64,000 nt of DNA from Xylocopa sonorina (GCF_050948175.1 NW_027490093.1:1178001-1242000); one strand, 5' to 3'. Counted from the first letter of the stretch, positions 1 to 14,134 are shown. The notes: generated from the sequence alone by a model not told the origin. Program-made: numbers and translations.

Positions 1-59
1 TGCTTCGATACGTAGACATCTGCAGACGCTATTTCCTAGCAAGGAAGTGTCGCATTTAC

Positions 60-936
60 ATTCTTTTGAAGTGAATACGAGGTATACATTGCACTTCGCA
101 ATGAATATTATATCTTATCGTGAAACATCGAAATGAGATGCGATATCACGATTCAAGAAGCATTAGAATTATATTACATCGATACGTACACATCTGGAGA
201 CGCTATTTCCTAGCAAGGGAGTGTCGCATTTACATTCTTTTGATGTGAATTCGAAGTATACATGACACTTCGCAATGAATATTATATCTTATCATGAGAC
301 ATAGAAATGAGATGCGATATCGCGTTATAAGAAGCATTAGAACTCTACTGCTTCGATACGGAGACATCTGCAAACGCTATTTCCTGGCAAGGAAGTGTCG
401 CATTTACATTCGTTTGAAGTGCATACGAGATATACATGTAACTTCGCAATGAATATTATATCTTATCGTGAAACTTAGAAATGTGATGCGATATCACGTT
501 TTGAGCAGCATTAGAACTCTATTGCTTCGATATTTAGACATCTGCAGTCGCTATTTCCTAGCAAGGAAGTGTCGCATTTACATTAATTTGAAGTGTATAC
601 GAGGTGTGCGTAACACTTCGCAATGAATATTATATCTTATCGTGAAACATAGATGTGCGATGCGATATCGCGTTTCAAGAAACATTGGAATTCTATTGCT
701 TCGATACGTAGACATCTGCAAATGCTCTTTCCTAGCAAGGATGTGTCGCACATACATTCTTTTCAAGTGAGTACGAGATATACATAACACTTCGCAATGA
801 ATATTATATCTTATCGTGAAACATCAAAATGAGATGCGGTATCACGATTCAAGAAGCATTAGAATTATATTACTTCGATAAGTACACATCTGGAGACGCT
901 ATTTCCTAGCAAGGGAGTGTCGCATTTACATTCTTT
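60..936. repeat. Four-monomer (696 bp) duplication
   Basis: The block near 60-230 recurs near 756-926, exactly four monomers later. Shared rare variants include ATCACGATTCAAGAAG, the AGAATTATATTAC variant in place of AGAACTCTATTGC, the GTACACATCTGGAGACGC box, and AAGGGAGTG in place of AAGGAAGTG. The two copies differ by scattered substitutions, so this is an old or partly overwritten higher-order copy. Confidence 0.8.
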
Positions 937-1319
937 TGAAGTGAATACGAGGTATACATAACACTCCACAATGAATATCATATCTTATCATGAAACATAG
1001 AAATGAGATGCGATATCGCGTTTCGAGAAGCATTAGAACTCTAGTGCTTCGATACGTAGATATCTGCAAACGATACTTCCTAGCAAGGAAGAGTCGCATT
1101 TACATTCATTTGAAGTGAATACGAGATATACAAGACACTTCCAATTAATATTATATGTTATCATGAAACATAGAAATGAGATGCGATATCGCGATTTAAG
1201 AAGCAATAGAAATCTATTGCTTAGATACGTAGACATATGCAAACGCTATTTCATAGCAAGGAAGTGTCGCATTTATATTCATTTGAAGTGTATGCGAGGT
1301 ATACATGACACTTCGCGAT

Positions 1320-1925
1320 GAATATTTTATCTTATCATGAAAAATGGACGTGAGATGCGATATCTCGTTTTAAGACGCAATAGAACTCTATTGCGTCGAT
1401 ACGTAGATATCTGCAAACGCTATTTCCCAGCAAGGAAGTGTCGCATTTACATTCATTTGAAATGTAGAAGAGGAATACATAACACTTCGCAATGAATGTT
1501 GTATCTTATCATGAAATATAGAAATGAGATGCGACATCGCGTTCTAAGAAGCGTTAAAATTCTATGGCTTCGATAAATAGACATTTGGAAACGCTATCTC
1601 CTAGCAAGGAAGTATGTTATTTACAATCTTTTGAAGTGAATACGAGGTATACGTAACACTGGACAATGAATATTATATCTTATCATGAAACATAGAAATG
1701 GGATGCGATATCGCGTTTTGAAAAGCATTAGTAATATAATGCTACGATACGTAGACATCTGCAGACCATATTTCCTAGCAAGGAAGTTTCGCATTTACAT
1801 TCCTTTGAAGTGAATACGAGGTATTCATAACACTCCACAATGAATATTATATGTTATCATGAAACATAGAAATGAGGATCGATTTCGCGTTTTAAGAAGC
1901 ATTAGAATTCCTATGCTACGATTCG
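1320..1925. repeat. Long-range duplicate of 58676-59281
   Basis: Left partner of the 57.4-kb-offset duplication. Its last monomer (GGAAGTTTCGC, GAGGTATTCATAACACTCC, ATGAGGATCGATTTCGC) also resembles the monomers at 57738 and 59310, so it belongs to the same haplotype group as the satellite flanking the LTR-like insert. Confidence 0.9.
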
Positions 1926-3570
1926 TAGACATCTGCAAACGCTATTTCCTAGCAAGGAAGTGTCGCATTTATATTCATTTGAAGTGTATGCGAAGTATAC
2001 ATGACACTCCACAATGAATATTATATCTTATCATGAAACATAGAAATGAAATGCGATATTCCGTTTCAAGAAGCATTAGAACTCTATTGCTTCGATACGT
2101 AGACATCTGCAAACGCTATTTCCAAAGAAGGAAGTGTCACATTTACATTCTTTTGGAGTGAATACGAAGTGTACATGACACTGCGCAATGAATATTATAT
2201 CTTATCCTAAAACATAGAAATGAGATGCGATATCGCGTTTTACGAAGCATTAGAAATCTATTGCTACGATACGTAGACATCTGCAAACGTTATTTCCTAG
2301 CAAGGAAGTGTCGCATTTACATTCATTTGAAGTGAATACGAGGAATACATGAAACTTCGCAATGAATATTATTTCTTATAGTGAAGCATAGAAATGAGAT
2401 GCGATATTCCGTTCCAAGAAGCATTAGAACTCTATTGCTTCGATACGTAGACGTCTGCAAACGCTATTTCCTAGCAAGGAAGTGTCGCATTTACATTCTT
2501 TTGAAGTGAATGCGAGGTATACATGACACTTCGCAATTTATATTATATCTTATCATGAAACATAGAAATGAGATGCGATATCCCGGTACAATAAGCACTA
2601 GAACTCTATTGCTTCGATACGTAGACATCTGCAATCGCTACTTCCTAGCAAGGAACTGTCGCATTTACATTCTTTTGAGGTGAATACGAGGTATACATAA
2701 CACTCCACAATGAATATTATATCTTATCGTGAAACATAGATATGAGATGCGATATCGCGTTTTGAGGTGCAATAGAAATATAATGCTACGATACGCAGAA
2801 ATCTGCAAACGCTATTTACTAGCAAGGAAGTGTCGCATTTACATTCATTTGAAGTGTATGCGAGGTATACATAACACTTTGCAATGAATATTATATGTTG
2901 TCATGAAACATAGATATGAGATGCGATATCTCGTTTTAAGAAGCATTATAACACGCTTGCTACGATACGTAGACATCTGCAAACACTATTTCCTAGCAAG
3001 GAAGTATCGCATTTACATTCATTTGAAGTGAATATGAGGAATACATTAAACTTCGCAATGAATATTATTACTTATCATGAAACATAGAAATGTGATATGA
3101 TATCGCGTTTTAAGAAGCATTAGAACTCTATTGCTACGATACGTAGACATCTGCAAACGTTATTTGCTAGCAAGGAAGTGTCGCATTTACATTCATTTGA
3201 AGTGTATGCGATGTATACGTGACACTTCGCAATAAATATTATATCTTTTCATGAAACATAGAAATGAGATGCGATATCGCGTTTGGAGATGCAATAAAAA
3301 TCTAATGCTACGATACGCAGAAATCTGCAAACGCTATTTCCTAGCAAGGAAGTGTCGCATTTACATTCTTTTGAGGTGAATACGAGGTATACATAACACT
3401 CCACAATGAATATTATATCTTATCGTGAAACATAGATCTGAGATTCGATCTTGCGATATAAGAAGCATAAGAACTCTATTGCTACGATACTTAGACATCT
3501 GCAAACGTTATTTCCTAGCAAGGAAGTGTCGCATTTACATTCATTTGAAGTGTATGCGAGGTATACATAA

Positions 3571-6500
3571 CACTTCGCAATGAATATTATATGTTATCAT
3601 GAAACATAGGAATGAGATGCGATATCTCGTTTTAAGAAGCATTATTACACGCTTGCTTCGATACGTAGACATATGCAGACTCTATTTCCTAGCAAGGAAG
3701 TGTCGCATTTACATTCATTTGAAGTGAATACGAGGAATACATGAAACTTCGCAATGAATATTATTTCTTATCGTGAAGCATAGAAATGAGATGCGATATT
3801 CCGTTTCAAGAAGCATTAGAACTCTATTGCTTCGATACGTAGACGTCTGCAAACGCTATTTCCTAGCAAGGAAGTGTCGCATTTACATACTTTTGAGGTG
3901 AATACGAGGTATACATAACACTCCACAATGAATATTATATCTTATCGTGAAACATAGATCTGAGATTCGATCTTGCGATATAAGAAGCATAAGAACTCTA
4001 TTGCTACGATACGTAGACATCTGCAAACGATATTTCCTAGCAAGGAACTGTCGCATTTACATTCATTTGAAGTGTATGCGAGGTATACATAACACTTCGC
4101 AATGAATATTATATCTTATCGTGAAACATAGATATGAGATGCGATCTCGCGATATAAGAAGCATTAGAAATCTATTGCTACGATACGTAGACATCTGCAA
4201 ACGTTATTTGCTAGCAAGGAAGTGTCGCATTTACATTCATTTAAAGTGTATGCGATGTATACGTGACACTTCGCAATGAAAATCATTTCTTATCGTGAAG
4301 CATAGAAATGAGATGCGATATTCCGTTTCAAGAAGCATTGGAACTCTATTGCTTCGATACGTAGACGCCTGCAAACGCTATTTCCTAGCAAGGAAGTGTC
4401 GCATTAACATCCCTTTGAAGTGTATGCGAGGTATACATAACACTTCGCAATGAATATTATATGTTGTCACGAAACATAGGAATGAGGTGCGATATCTCGT
4501 TTTAAGAAGCATTATAACACGCTTGCTACGATACGTAGACATCTGCAAACTCTATTTCCTAGCAAGGAAGTGTCGCATTTACATTCATTTGAAGTGAATA
4601 CGAGGAATACATGAAAATTCGCAATGAATATTATTTCTTATTGTGAAGCATAGAAATGAGATGCGATATTCCGTTTCAAGAAGCATTAGAACTCTATTGC
4701 TTCGATACGTAGACGTCTGCAAACGCTATATCCTAGCAAGGAACTGTCGCATTTACATTCATTTGAAGTGTATGCGATGTATACGTGACACTTCGCAATA
4801 AATATTATATCTTTTCATGAAACATAGAAATGAGATGCGATATCGCGTTTGGAGATGCAATAGAAATCTAATGCTACGATACGCAGAAATCTGCAAACGC
4901 TATTTCCTAGCAAGGATGTGTCGCATTTACATTCTTTTGAGGTGAATACGAGGTATATATAACACTCCACAATGAATATTATATCTTATCGTGAAACATA
5001 GATCTGAGATTCGATCTTGCGATATAAGAAGCATAAGAACTCTATTGCTTCGATACGTAGACATCTGCAATCGCTACTTCCTGGCAAGGAACTGTCGCAT
5101 TTACATTCATTTGAAGTGTATGCGAGGTATACATAACACTTCGCAATGAATATTATATCTTATCGCGAAACATAGATATGAGATGCGATCTCGCGATATA
5201 AGAAGCATTAGAACTCTATTGCTACGATACGTAGACATCTGCAAACGTTATTTCCTAGCAAGGAAGTGTCGCATTTACATTCATTTGAAGTGTATGCGAG
5301 GTATACATAACACTTCGCAATGAATATTATATGTTATCATGAAACATAGAAATGAGATGCGATATCTCGTTTCAAGAATCATTATAACACGCTTGCTACG
5401 ATACGTAGACATCTGCAAACTCTATTTCCTAGCAAGGAAGTGTCGCATTTACATTCATTTGAAGTGAATACGAGGAATACATGAAACTTCGCAATGAAAA
5501 TTATTTCTTATCGTGAAGCATAGAAATGAGATGCGATATTCCGTTTCAAGAAGCATTAGAACTCTATTGCTTCGATACGTAGACGTCTGTAAACGCTATT
5601 TCCTAGCAAGGAACTGTCGCATTTACATTCATTTGAAGTGTATGCGATGTATACGTGACACTTCGCAATAAATATTATATCTTTTCATGAAACATAGAAA
5701 TGAGATGCGATATCGCGTTTTGAGATGCAATAGAAATCTAATGCTACGATACGCAGAAATCTGCAAACGCTATTTCCTAGCAAGGAAGTGTCGCATTTAC
5801 ATTCTTTTGAGGTGAATACGAGGTATACATAACACTCCACAATGAATATTATATCTTATCGTGAAACATAGATCTGAGATTCGATCTTGCGATATAAGAA
5901 GCATAAGAACTCTATTGCTACGATACGTAGACATCTGCAAACGCTATTTCCTAGCAAGGAACTGTCGCATTTACATTCATTTGAAGTGTATGCGAGGTAT
6001 ACATAACACTTCGCAATGAATATTATATCTTATCGCGAAACATAGATATGAGATGCGATCTCGCGATATAAGAAGCATTAGAACTCTATTGCTACGATAC
6101 GTAGACATCTGCAAACGTTATTTCCTAGCAAGGAAGTGTCGCATTTACATTCATTTGAAGTGTATGCGAGGTATACATAACACATCGCAATGAATATTAT
6201 ATGTTATCATGAAACATAGAAATGAGATGCGATATCTCGTTTCAAGAATCATTATAACACGCTTGCTACGATACGTAGACATCTGCAAACTCTATTTCCT
6301 AGCAAGGAAGTGTCGCATTTACATTCATTTGAAGTGAATACGAGGAATACATGAAACTTCGCAATGAAAATTATTTCTTATCGTGAAGCATAGAAATGAG
6401 ATGCGATATTCCGTTTCAAGAAGCATTAGAACTCTATTGCTTCGATACGTAGACGTCTGTAAACGCTATTTCCTAGCAAGGAACTGTCGCATTTACATTC

Positions 6501-7050
6501 ATTTGAAGTGTATGCGATGTATACGTGACACTTCGCAATAAATAATATATCTTTTCATGAAACATAGAAATGTGATGCGATATCGCGTTTTGAGATGCAA
6601 TAGAAATCTAATGCTACGATACGCAGAAATCTGCAAACGCTATTTCCTAGCAAGGAAGTGTCGCATTTACATTCTTTTGAGGTGAATACGAGGTATACAT
6701 AACACTCCACAATGAATATTATATCTTATCGTGAAACATAGATCTGAGATTCGATCTTGCGATATAAGAAGCATAAGAACTCTATTGCTACGATACGTAG
6801 ACATCTGCAAACGCTATTTCCTAGCAAGGAACTGTCGCATTTACATTCATTTGAAGTGTATGCGAGGTATACATAACACTTCGCAATGAATATTATATCT
6901 TATCGTGAAACATAGATATGAGATGCGATCTCGCGATATAAGAAGCATTAGAACTCTATTGCTACGATACGTAGACATCTGCAAACGTTATTTGCTAGCA
7001 AGGAAGTGTCGCATTTACATTCATTTGAAGTGTATGCGAGGTATACATAA
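3571..7050. repeat. Five-monomer HOR, 870 bp period (a-b-c-d-e)
   Basis: Three consecutive copies of an 870-bp unit lie at 4441-5310, 5311-6180 and 6181-7050, each in the order a, b, c, d, e. The landmark GCAATGAA of type b sits at 3751, 4621, 5491 and 6361, each exactly 870 bp apart. The copies differ by only a few substitutions each; for example the a monomer reads CACTTCGCAATG at 5311 and CACATCGCAATG at 6181. A fourth, shuffled unit (3571-4440, order a, b, d, e, then a mixed b/c monomer) precedes them. This is the most ordered stretch in the window. Confidence 0.92.
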
Positions 7051-7933
7051 CACTTCGCAATGAATATTATATGTTATCATGAAACATAGAAATGAGATGC
7101 GATATCTCGTTTTAAGAATCATTATAACACGCTTGCTACGATACGTAGACATCTGCAAACGTTATTTCCTAGCAAGGAAGTGTCGCATTTACATTCATTT
7201 GAGGTGTATGCGAGGTATACATAACACTTCGCAATCAATATTATATGTTATCATGAAACATAGAAATGAGATGCGATATCTCGTTTTAAGAATCATAAGA
7301 ACTCTATTGCTACGATACGTAGACATCTGCAAACGCTATTTCCTAGCAAGGATCTGTCGCATTTACATTCATTTGAAGTGTATGCGAGGTATACATAACA
7401 CTTCGCAATGAATATTATATCTTATCGTGAAACATAGATATGAGATGCGATCTCGCGATATAAGAAGCATTAGAACTCTATTGCTACGATACGTAGACAT
7501 CTGCAAACGTTATTTGCTAGCAAGGAAGTGTCGCATTTACATTCATTTGAAGTGTATGCGAGGTATACATAACACTTCGCAATGAATATTATATGTTATC
7601 ATGAAACATAGAAATGAGATGCGATATCTCGTTTTAAGAATCATTATAATACGCTTGCTACGATACGTAGACATCTGCAAACGTTATTTCCTAGCAAGGA
7701 AGTGTCGCATTTACATTCATTTGAGGTGTAGGCGAGGTATACATAACACTTCGCAATCAATATTATATGTTATCATGAAACATAGAAATGAGATGCGATA
7801 TCTCGTTTTAAGAATCATTAGAACTCTATTGCTACGATACGTAGACATCTGCAAACGTTATTTGCTAGCAAGGAAGTGTCGCATTTACATTCATTTGAAG
7901 TGTATGCGATGTATACGTGACACTTCGCAATGA
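7051..7933. repeat. Three-monomer (522 bp) duplication
   Basis: The unit a-a-e at 7051-7572 is repeated from 7573 to about 7933, where the third monomer switches to a type c-like tail (GCGATGTATACGTGACAC). Both copies carry the rare TTTGAGGTGTA variant and the AATCAATATTATATG variant (7234 and 7756). This block follows the 870-bp HOR directly and looks like a change of repeat register by unequal exchange. Confidence 0.87.
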
Positions 7934-9599
7934 AAATTATTTCTTATCGTGAAGCATAGAAATGAGATGCGATATTCCGTTTCAAGAAGCATTAGAACTC
8001 TATTGCTTCGATACGTAGACGTCTGCAAACGCTATTTCCTAGCAAGGAAGTGTCGCATTAACATTCTTTTGAAGTGTATGCGATGTATACGTGACACTTC
8101 GCAATAAATATTATATCTTTTCATGAAACATAGAAATGAGATGCGATATCGCGTTTGGAGATGCAATAGAAATCTAATGCTACGATACGCAGAAATCTGC
8201 AAACGCTATTTCCTAGCAAGGAAGTGTCGCATTTACATTCTTTTGAGGTGAATACGAGGTGTACATAACACTCCACAATGAATATTATATCTTATCGTGA
8301 AACATAGATCTGAGATTCGATCTTGCGATATAAGAAGCATAAGAACTCTATTGCTACGATACGTAGACATCTGCAAACGCTATTTCCTAGCAAGGAAGTG
8401 TCGGATTTACATTCTTTTGAAGTGAATGCGAGGTATACATGACACTTCGCAATAAATATTATATCTTATCATGAAACATAGGAATGAGATGCGATATCTC
8501 GTTTTAAGAATCATTATAACACGCTTGCTACGATACGTAGATATCTGCAAACTCTATTTCCTAGCAAGGAAGTGTCGCATTTACATTCATTTGAAGTGAA
8601 TACGAGGAATACATGAAACTTCGCAATGAATATTATTTCTTATCGTGAAGCATAGAAATGAGATGCGATATTCCGTTTCAAGAAGCATTAGAACTCTATT
8701 GCTTCGATACGTAGACGTCTGCAAACGCTATTTCCTAGCAAGGAAGTGTCGCATTTACATACTTTTGAGGTGAACACGAGGTATACATAACACTCCACAA
8801 TGAATATTATATCTTATCGTGAAACATAGATCTGAGATTCGATCTTGCGATATAAGAAGCATAAGAACTCTATTGCTACGATACGTAGACATCTGCAAAC
8901 GCTATTTCCTAGCAGGGAAGAGTCGCATTTACATTCCACTGAAGTGAATACAAGGTATACATGAAACTTCGCAATGAATATTATATCTTATCATGAAACA
9001 TGGAAATGTGATGTGATATCGCGTTTCAAGAAGCATTAGAACTCTATTGCTTCGATACGTAGACATTTGCAATCGCTATTTCCCAGCAAGGAAGTGTCGC
9101 ATTTACATTCCTTTGAAGTGTATGCGAGGTATACATAACACTTCGCAATGAATATTATATGTGATCATGAAACATAGAAATGAGATGCGATATCTCGTTT
9201 TAAGAATCATTATGACACACTTGCTACGATACGTAGACATCTGCAAACGCTATTTCCTAGCAGGGAAGAGTAACATTTACATTCCTCTGAAGTGAATATA
9301 AGGTATACATGAAACTTCGCAATGAATATTATATCTTATCATGAAACATAGAAATGTGATGTGATATCGCGTTTTAAGAAGCACTAGAACTCCATTGCTA
9401 CGATACGTAGACATCTGCAAACGTTATTTGCTAGCAAGGAAGTGTCGCATTTACATTCTTCTGAAGTGAATACAAGGTATACATGACACGACGCAATTAA
9501 TATTATATCTTATCATGAAACATAGAAATGAGATGCGATATCCCGTTTCAAGAAGCATTAGAACTCTATTGCTTCGAAACGTAGACATCTGCAATCGCT

Positions 9600-12240
9600 A
9601 TTTCCTAGCAAGGAAGTGTCGCATTTACATTCTTTTGAAGTGAATGCGAGGTATACATGATACTTCGCAATTAATATTATATCTTATCATGAAACATGGA
9701 AATGAGCTGCGATATCCCGTTTCAAGGAGCATTAGAACTCTATTGCATCGATACGTAGACATCTGCAATCGCTACTTCCTAGCAAGGAACTGTCGCATTT
9801 ACATTCATTTGAAGTGTATGCGAGGTATACATAACACTTCGCAATGAATATTATATCTTATCGTGAAACATAGATATAAGATGCGATCTCGCGATATAAG
9901 AAGCATTAGAACTCTATTGCTACGATACGTAGACATCTGCAAACGTTACTTCCTAGCAAGGAAGTGTCGCATTTACATTCATTTGAAGTGTACGCGAGGT
10001 ATACATAACACTTCGCAATGAATATTATATGTTATCATGAAACATAGAAATGAGATGCGATATCTCGTTTTAAGAATCATTATGACACGCTTGCTACGAT
10101 ACGTAGACATCTGCAAACGCTATTTCCTAGCAGGGAAGAGTAACATTTACATTCCTCTGAAGTGAATACAAGGTATACATGAAACTTCGCAATGAATATT
10201 ATTTCTTATCCTGAAGCATAGAAATGAGATGCGATATTCCGTTTCAAGAAGCATTAGAACTCTATTGCTTCGATACGCAGACGTCTGCAAACGCTATTTC
10301 CTAGCAAGGAAGTGTCGCATTTACATTCATTTGAAGTGTGTGCGATGTATACGTGACACTTCACAATAAATATTATATCTTATCATGAAACATAGGAATG
10401 AGATGCGATATCGCGTTTTGAGATGCAACAGAAATCTAATGCTACGATACGCAGAAATCTGCAAACGCTATTTCCTAGCAAGGAAGTGTCGCATTTACAT
10501 TCTTCTGAGGTGAATACGAGGTATACATAACACTCCACAATGAATATTATATCTTACCGTGAAACATAGATATGAGATTCGATCTTGCGATATGAGAAGC
10601 ATAAGAACTCTATTGCTACGATACGTAGACATCTGCAAACGCTATTTCCTAGCAAGGAAGTGTCGCAATTACATTCTTTTGAAGCGAATGCGAGGTATAC
10701 ATGACACTTCGCAATTTATATTATATCTTATCATGAAACATAGAAATGAGATGCGATATCGCGTTTTGAGATGCAATAGAAATCTAATGCTACGATACGC
10801 AGAAATCTGCAAACGCTATTTCCTAGCAAGGAACTGTCGCATTTACATTCATTTGAAGTGTATGCGATGTATACGTGACACTTCGCAATAAATATTATAT
10901 CTTTTCATGAAACATAGAAATGAGATGCGATATCGCGTTTTGAGATGCAATAGAAATCTAATGCTACGATACGCAGAAATCTGCAAACGCTATTTCCTAG
11001 CAAGGAAGTGTCGCATTTACATTCTTTTGAGGTGAATACGAGGTATACATAACACTCCACAATGAATATTATATCTAATCGTGAAACATATATCTGAGAT
11101 TCGATCTTGCGATATAAGAAGCATAAGAACTCTATTGCTACGATACGTAGACATCTGCAAACGCTATTTCCTAGCAGGGAAGAGTCGCATTTACATTCCA
11201 CTGAAGTGAATACAAGGTATACATGACTCTTCGCAATTAATATTTTATCTTACCATGAAACATAGTAATGAGATTTGGTATCGCGTTTTGAGAAACATTA
11301 GAACACTTTTGCTTGGATACGTAGACATCTGCAAACGCCATTTCCTAGCAAGGAAGTGTCGCATTTACATTCATTTGAAGTGTATGCGAGGTATACATAA
11401 CACTTCGCAATGAATATTATATCTTATCGTGAAACATAGATATGAGATGCGATCTCGCGATATAAGGAGCATTAGAACTCTATTGCTACGATACGTAGAC
11501 ATCTGCAAACGCTATTTCCTAGCAAGGAAGTGTCGCATTTACATTCTTTTGAAGTGAATGCGAGGTATACATGATACTTCGCAATTAATATTATATCTTA
11601 TCATGAAACATGGAAATGAGCTGCGATATCCCGTTTCAAGGAGCATTAGAACTCTATTGCTTCGATACGTAGACATCTGCAATCGCTACTTCCTAGCAAG
11701 GAACTGTCGCATTTACATTCATTTGAAGTGTACGCGAGGCATACATAACACTTCACAATGAATATTATATGTTATCATGAAACATAGAAATGAGATGCGA
11801 TATCTCGTTTTAAGAATCATTATGACACGCTTGCTACGATACGTAGACATCTGCAAACGCTATTTCCTAGCAGGGAAGAGTTACATTTACATTCCTCAGA
11901 AGTGAATACAAGGTACACATGAAACTTCGCAATGAATATTATTTCTTATCATGAAGCATAGAAATGAGATGCGATATTCCGTTTCAAGAAGCATTAGAAC
12001 TCTATTGCTTCGATACGCAGACGTCTGCAAACGCTATTTCCTAGCAAGGAAGTGTCGCATTTACATTCATTTGAAGTGTATGCGATGTATACGTGACACT
12101 TCACAATAAATATTATATCTTATCATGAAACATAGAAATGAGATGCGATATCGCGTTTTGAGATGCAATAGAAATCTAATGCTACGATACGCAGAAATCT
12201 GCAAACGCTATTTCCCAGCAAGGAAGTGTCGCATTTGCAT
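9600..12240. repeat. Overlapping 1914-bp and 1740-bp offset duplications
   Basis: Two sets of duplicated blocks interlock here. Bases about 9600-9845 match 11514-11759 (offset 1914, 11 monomers) and share CATGATACTTCGCAATTAAT and GGAAATGAGCTGCGATATCC. Bases about 9985-10500 match 11725-12240 (offset 1740, ten monomers) and share ATTATGACACGCTTGC, AGCAGGGAAGAGT and CGCAGACGTCTGC. Because the offset changes by one monomer between the blocks, one monomer was lost or gained in one copy. Confidence 0.83.
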
Positions 12241-13059
12241 TCATTTGAAGTGTGTGCGAGGTATACATAACACTTCGCAATGAATATTATATCTTATCGT
12301 GAAACATAGATATGAGATGCGATCTCGCGATATAAGGAGCATTAGAACTCTATTGCTACGATACGTAGACATCTGCAAACGCTATTTCCTAGCAAGGAAG
12401 TGTCGCATTTACATTCATTTGAAGTGTATGCGAGGTATACATAACACTTCGCAATGAATATTATATGTTATCATGAAACATAGAAATGAGATCCGATATC
12501 TCGTTTTAAGAATCATTATGACACGCTTGCTACGATACGTAGACATCTGCAAACGCTATTTCCTAGCAGGGAAGAGTAACATTTACATACCTCTGAAGTG
12601 AATACAAGGTATACATGACGCTTCGCAATGAATATTATATCTTATCATGAAACATAGAAATGTGATGTGATATCGCGTTTTAAGAAGCATTAGAACTCTA
12701 TTGCTACGATACGTAGACATCTGCAAACGTTATTTGCTAGCAAGGAAGTGTCGCATTTACATTCTTCTGAAGTGAATACAAGGTATACATGACACTTCGC
12801 AATTAATATTATATCTTATCATGAAACATAGAAATGAGATGCGATATCCCGTTTCAAGAAGCATTAGAACTCTATTGCTTCGAAACGTAGACATCTGCAA
12901 TCGCTATTTACTAGCAAGGAAGTGTCGCATTTATATTCTTTTGAAGTGAATGCGAGGTATACATAACATTGCACAATGAATATTATATATTATCGTGAAA
13001 CACAGAAATGAGATGCGACATCGCGATATAAGATGCATTAGAACCTTATTGCTTCGATA

Positions 13060-13300
13060 CGTAGACATCTGCAAACGCTATTTCCTAGCAGGGAAGAGTA
13101 GCATTTGCATTCCTCTGAAGTGAATACAAGGTATACGTGAATCTTCGCAATGAATAATATATCTTATCATGAAACATAGATATGAGATGCGATATCCCAT
13201 TTCAAGGAGCATTACAACTCTATTGCTACGATACGTAGACATCTGCAAACTCTATTTGCTAGCAAGGAAGTGTCGCATTTACATTCTTCTGAAGTGAATA
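13060..13300. repeat. Haplotype block shared with 62062-62302
   Basis: Bases 13081-13300 and 62083-62302 are nearly identical at an offset of 49002 bp. They share the unusual AGCAGGGAAGAGTAGCATT, GTATACGTGAATCTTCGC, GATATCCCATTTCAAGGAGC and CAAACTCTATTTGCTAGC. Sequence on either side diverges. The block is about 1.4 monomers long and links the two homogenised zones. Confidence 0.82.
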
Positions 13301-14134
13301 CGAGGAATACATGAAACTTCGCAATGAATATTATTTCTTATCATGAAGCATAGAAATGAGATGCGATATTCCGTTTCAAGAAGCATTAGAACTCTATTGG
13401 TTCGATACGTAGACGTCTGCAAACGCTATTTCCTAGCAAGGAAGTGTCGCATTTACATTCATTTGAAGTGTATGCGATGTATACGTGACACTTCACAATA
13501 AATATTATATCGTACCATGAAACATAGGAATGAGATGCGGTATCTCGTTCTAAGAAGCATTAGAACTCTTTTGCTTCGATACGTAGGCATCTGCAAACGC
13601 TATTTCGTAGCATGCAAGTGTCGTAAACACATTCTTTTGGATTGAATACGAGGTAAACATGACACTTCGCAATGAATATTATAACTTATCATGAAACACA
13701 GAAATGGGATGCGATATGGCGATTCAAGGAGCATTAGAACTCTATTGCTTCGATACGTAGACATCTGCCAACGCTATTTCCTAGCAATGAAGTGTCGCAT
13801 TTCAATTCATTTGAAGTGTATGCGAGGTATACAAGACACTTCGCAATGAATATTATATCTTATCATGAAACATAGAAATGAGATGCGCTATGGCGTTTTA
13901 AGAAGCATTTGAAATCTATTGCGACGATACGTAGAAATCTGCAAACGCTATTTCCTAGCATGGAAGTGTCGCATTTACATTCTTCTGAAGCGAATACGAG
14001 GTATACATAACACTCCACAATGAATACTATATCTTGTCATGAAACATAGAAATGAGATGCGATATCGCGATTTGAAAGGGCACTAGAAATCTATTGCTTC
14101 GATACGTAGACATCTGCAAACGCTATTTCCTAGC

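Larger units (their letters stand above)
1960..13520. repeat. Homogenised higher-order zone, monomer types a-e
   Basis: About 66 monomers fall mainly into five recurring types. Type a has CACTTCGCAATGAATATTAT followed by ATGTTATCATG and a CATTATAACACGCTTGC box. Type b has CGAGGAATACATGAAACTTC, ATTATTTCTTATCGTGAAGC and GATATTCCGTTTCAAG, with GTAGACGTCTG after it. Type c has GCGATGTATACGTGACAC, AATAAATATTATATCTTTTC, GAGATGCAATAGAAATC and ACGCAGAAATCTGC. Type d has ACATAACACTCCACAATG and TCTGAGATTCGATCTTGCG. Type e has ATATGAGATGCGATCTCGCG. Copies of a type are much more alike than neighbouring monomers of different type, the signature of higher-order amplification. No gene is present. Confidence 0.88.

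Noticed and set aside
7079..7411. Open frames of 60-138 codons throughout the satellite, on both strands, with repeated peptides such as MKHRNEMRY and LLRYVDICKRYFLARKCRIY
   Set aside because: The 174-bp unit equals 58 codons, so any open frame carries over to the next monomer. Stops normally fall at AAG-TGA and CAA-TGA, and a frame stays open only where GAAGTGTAT or CAATTAAT variants happen to occur. There is no start context, conserved domain or codon bias, and both strands behave alike.
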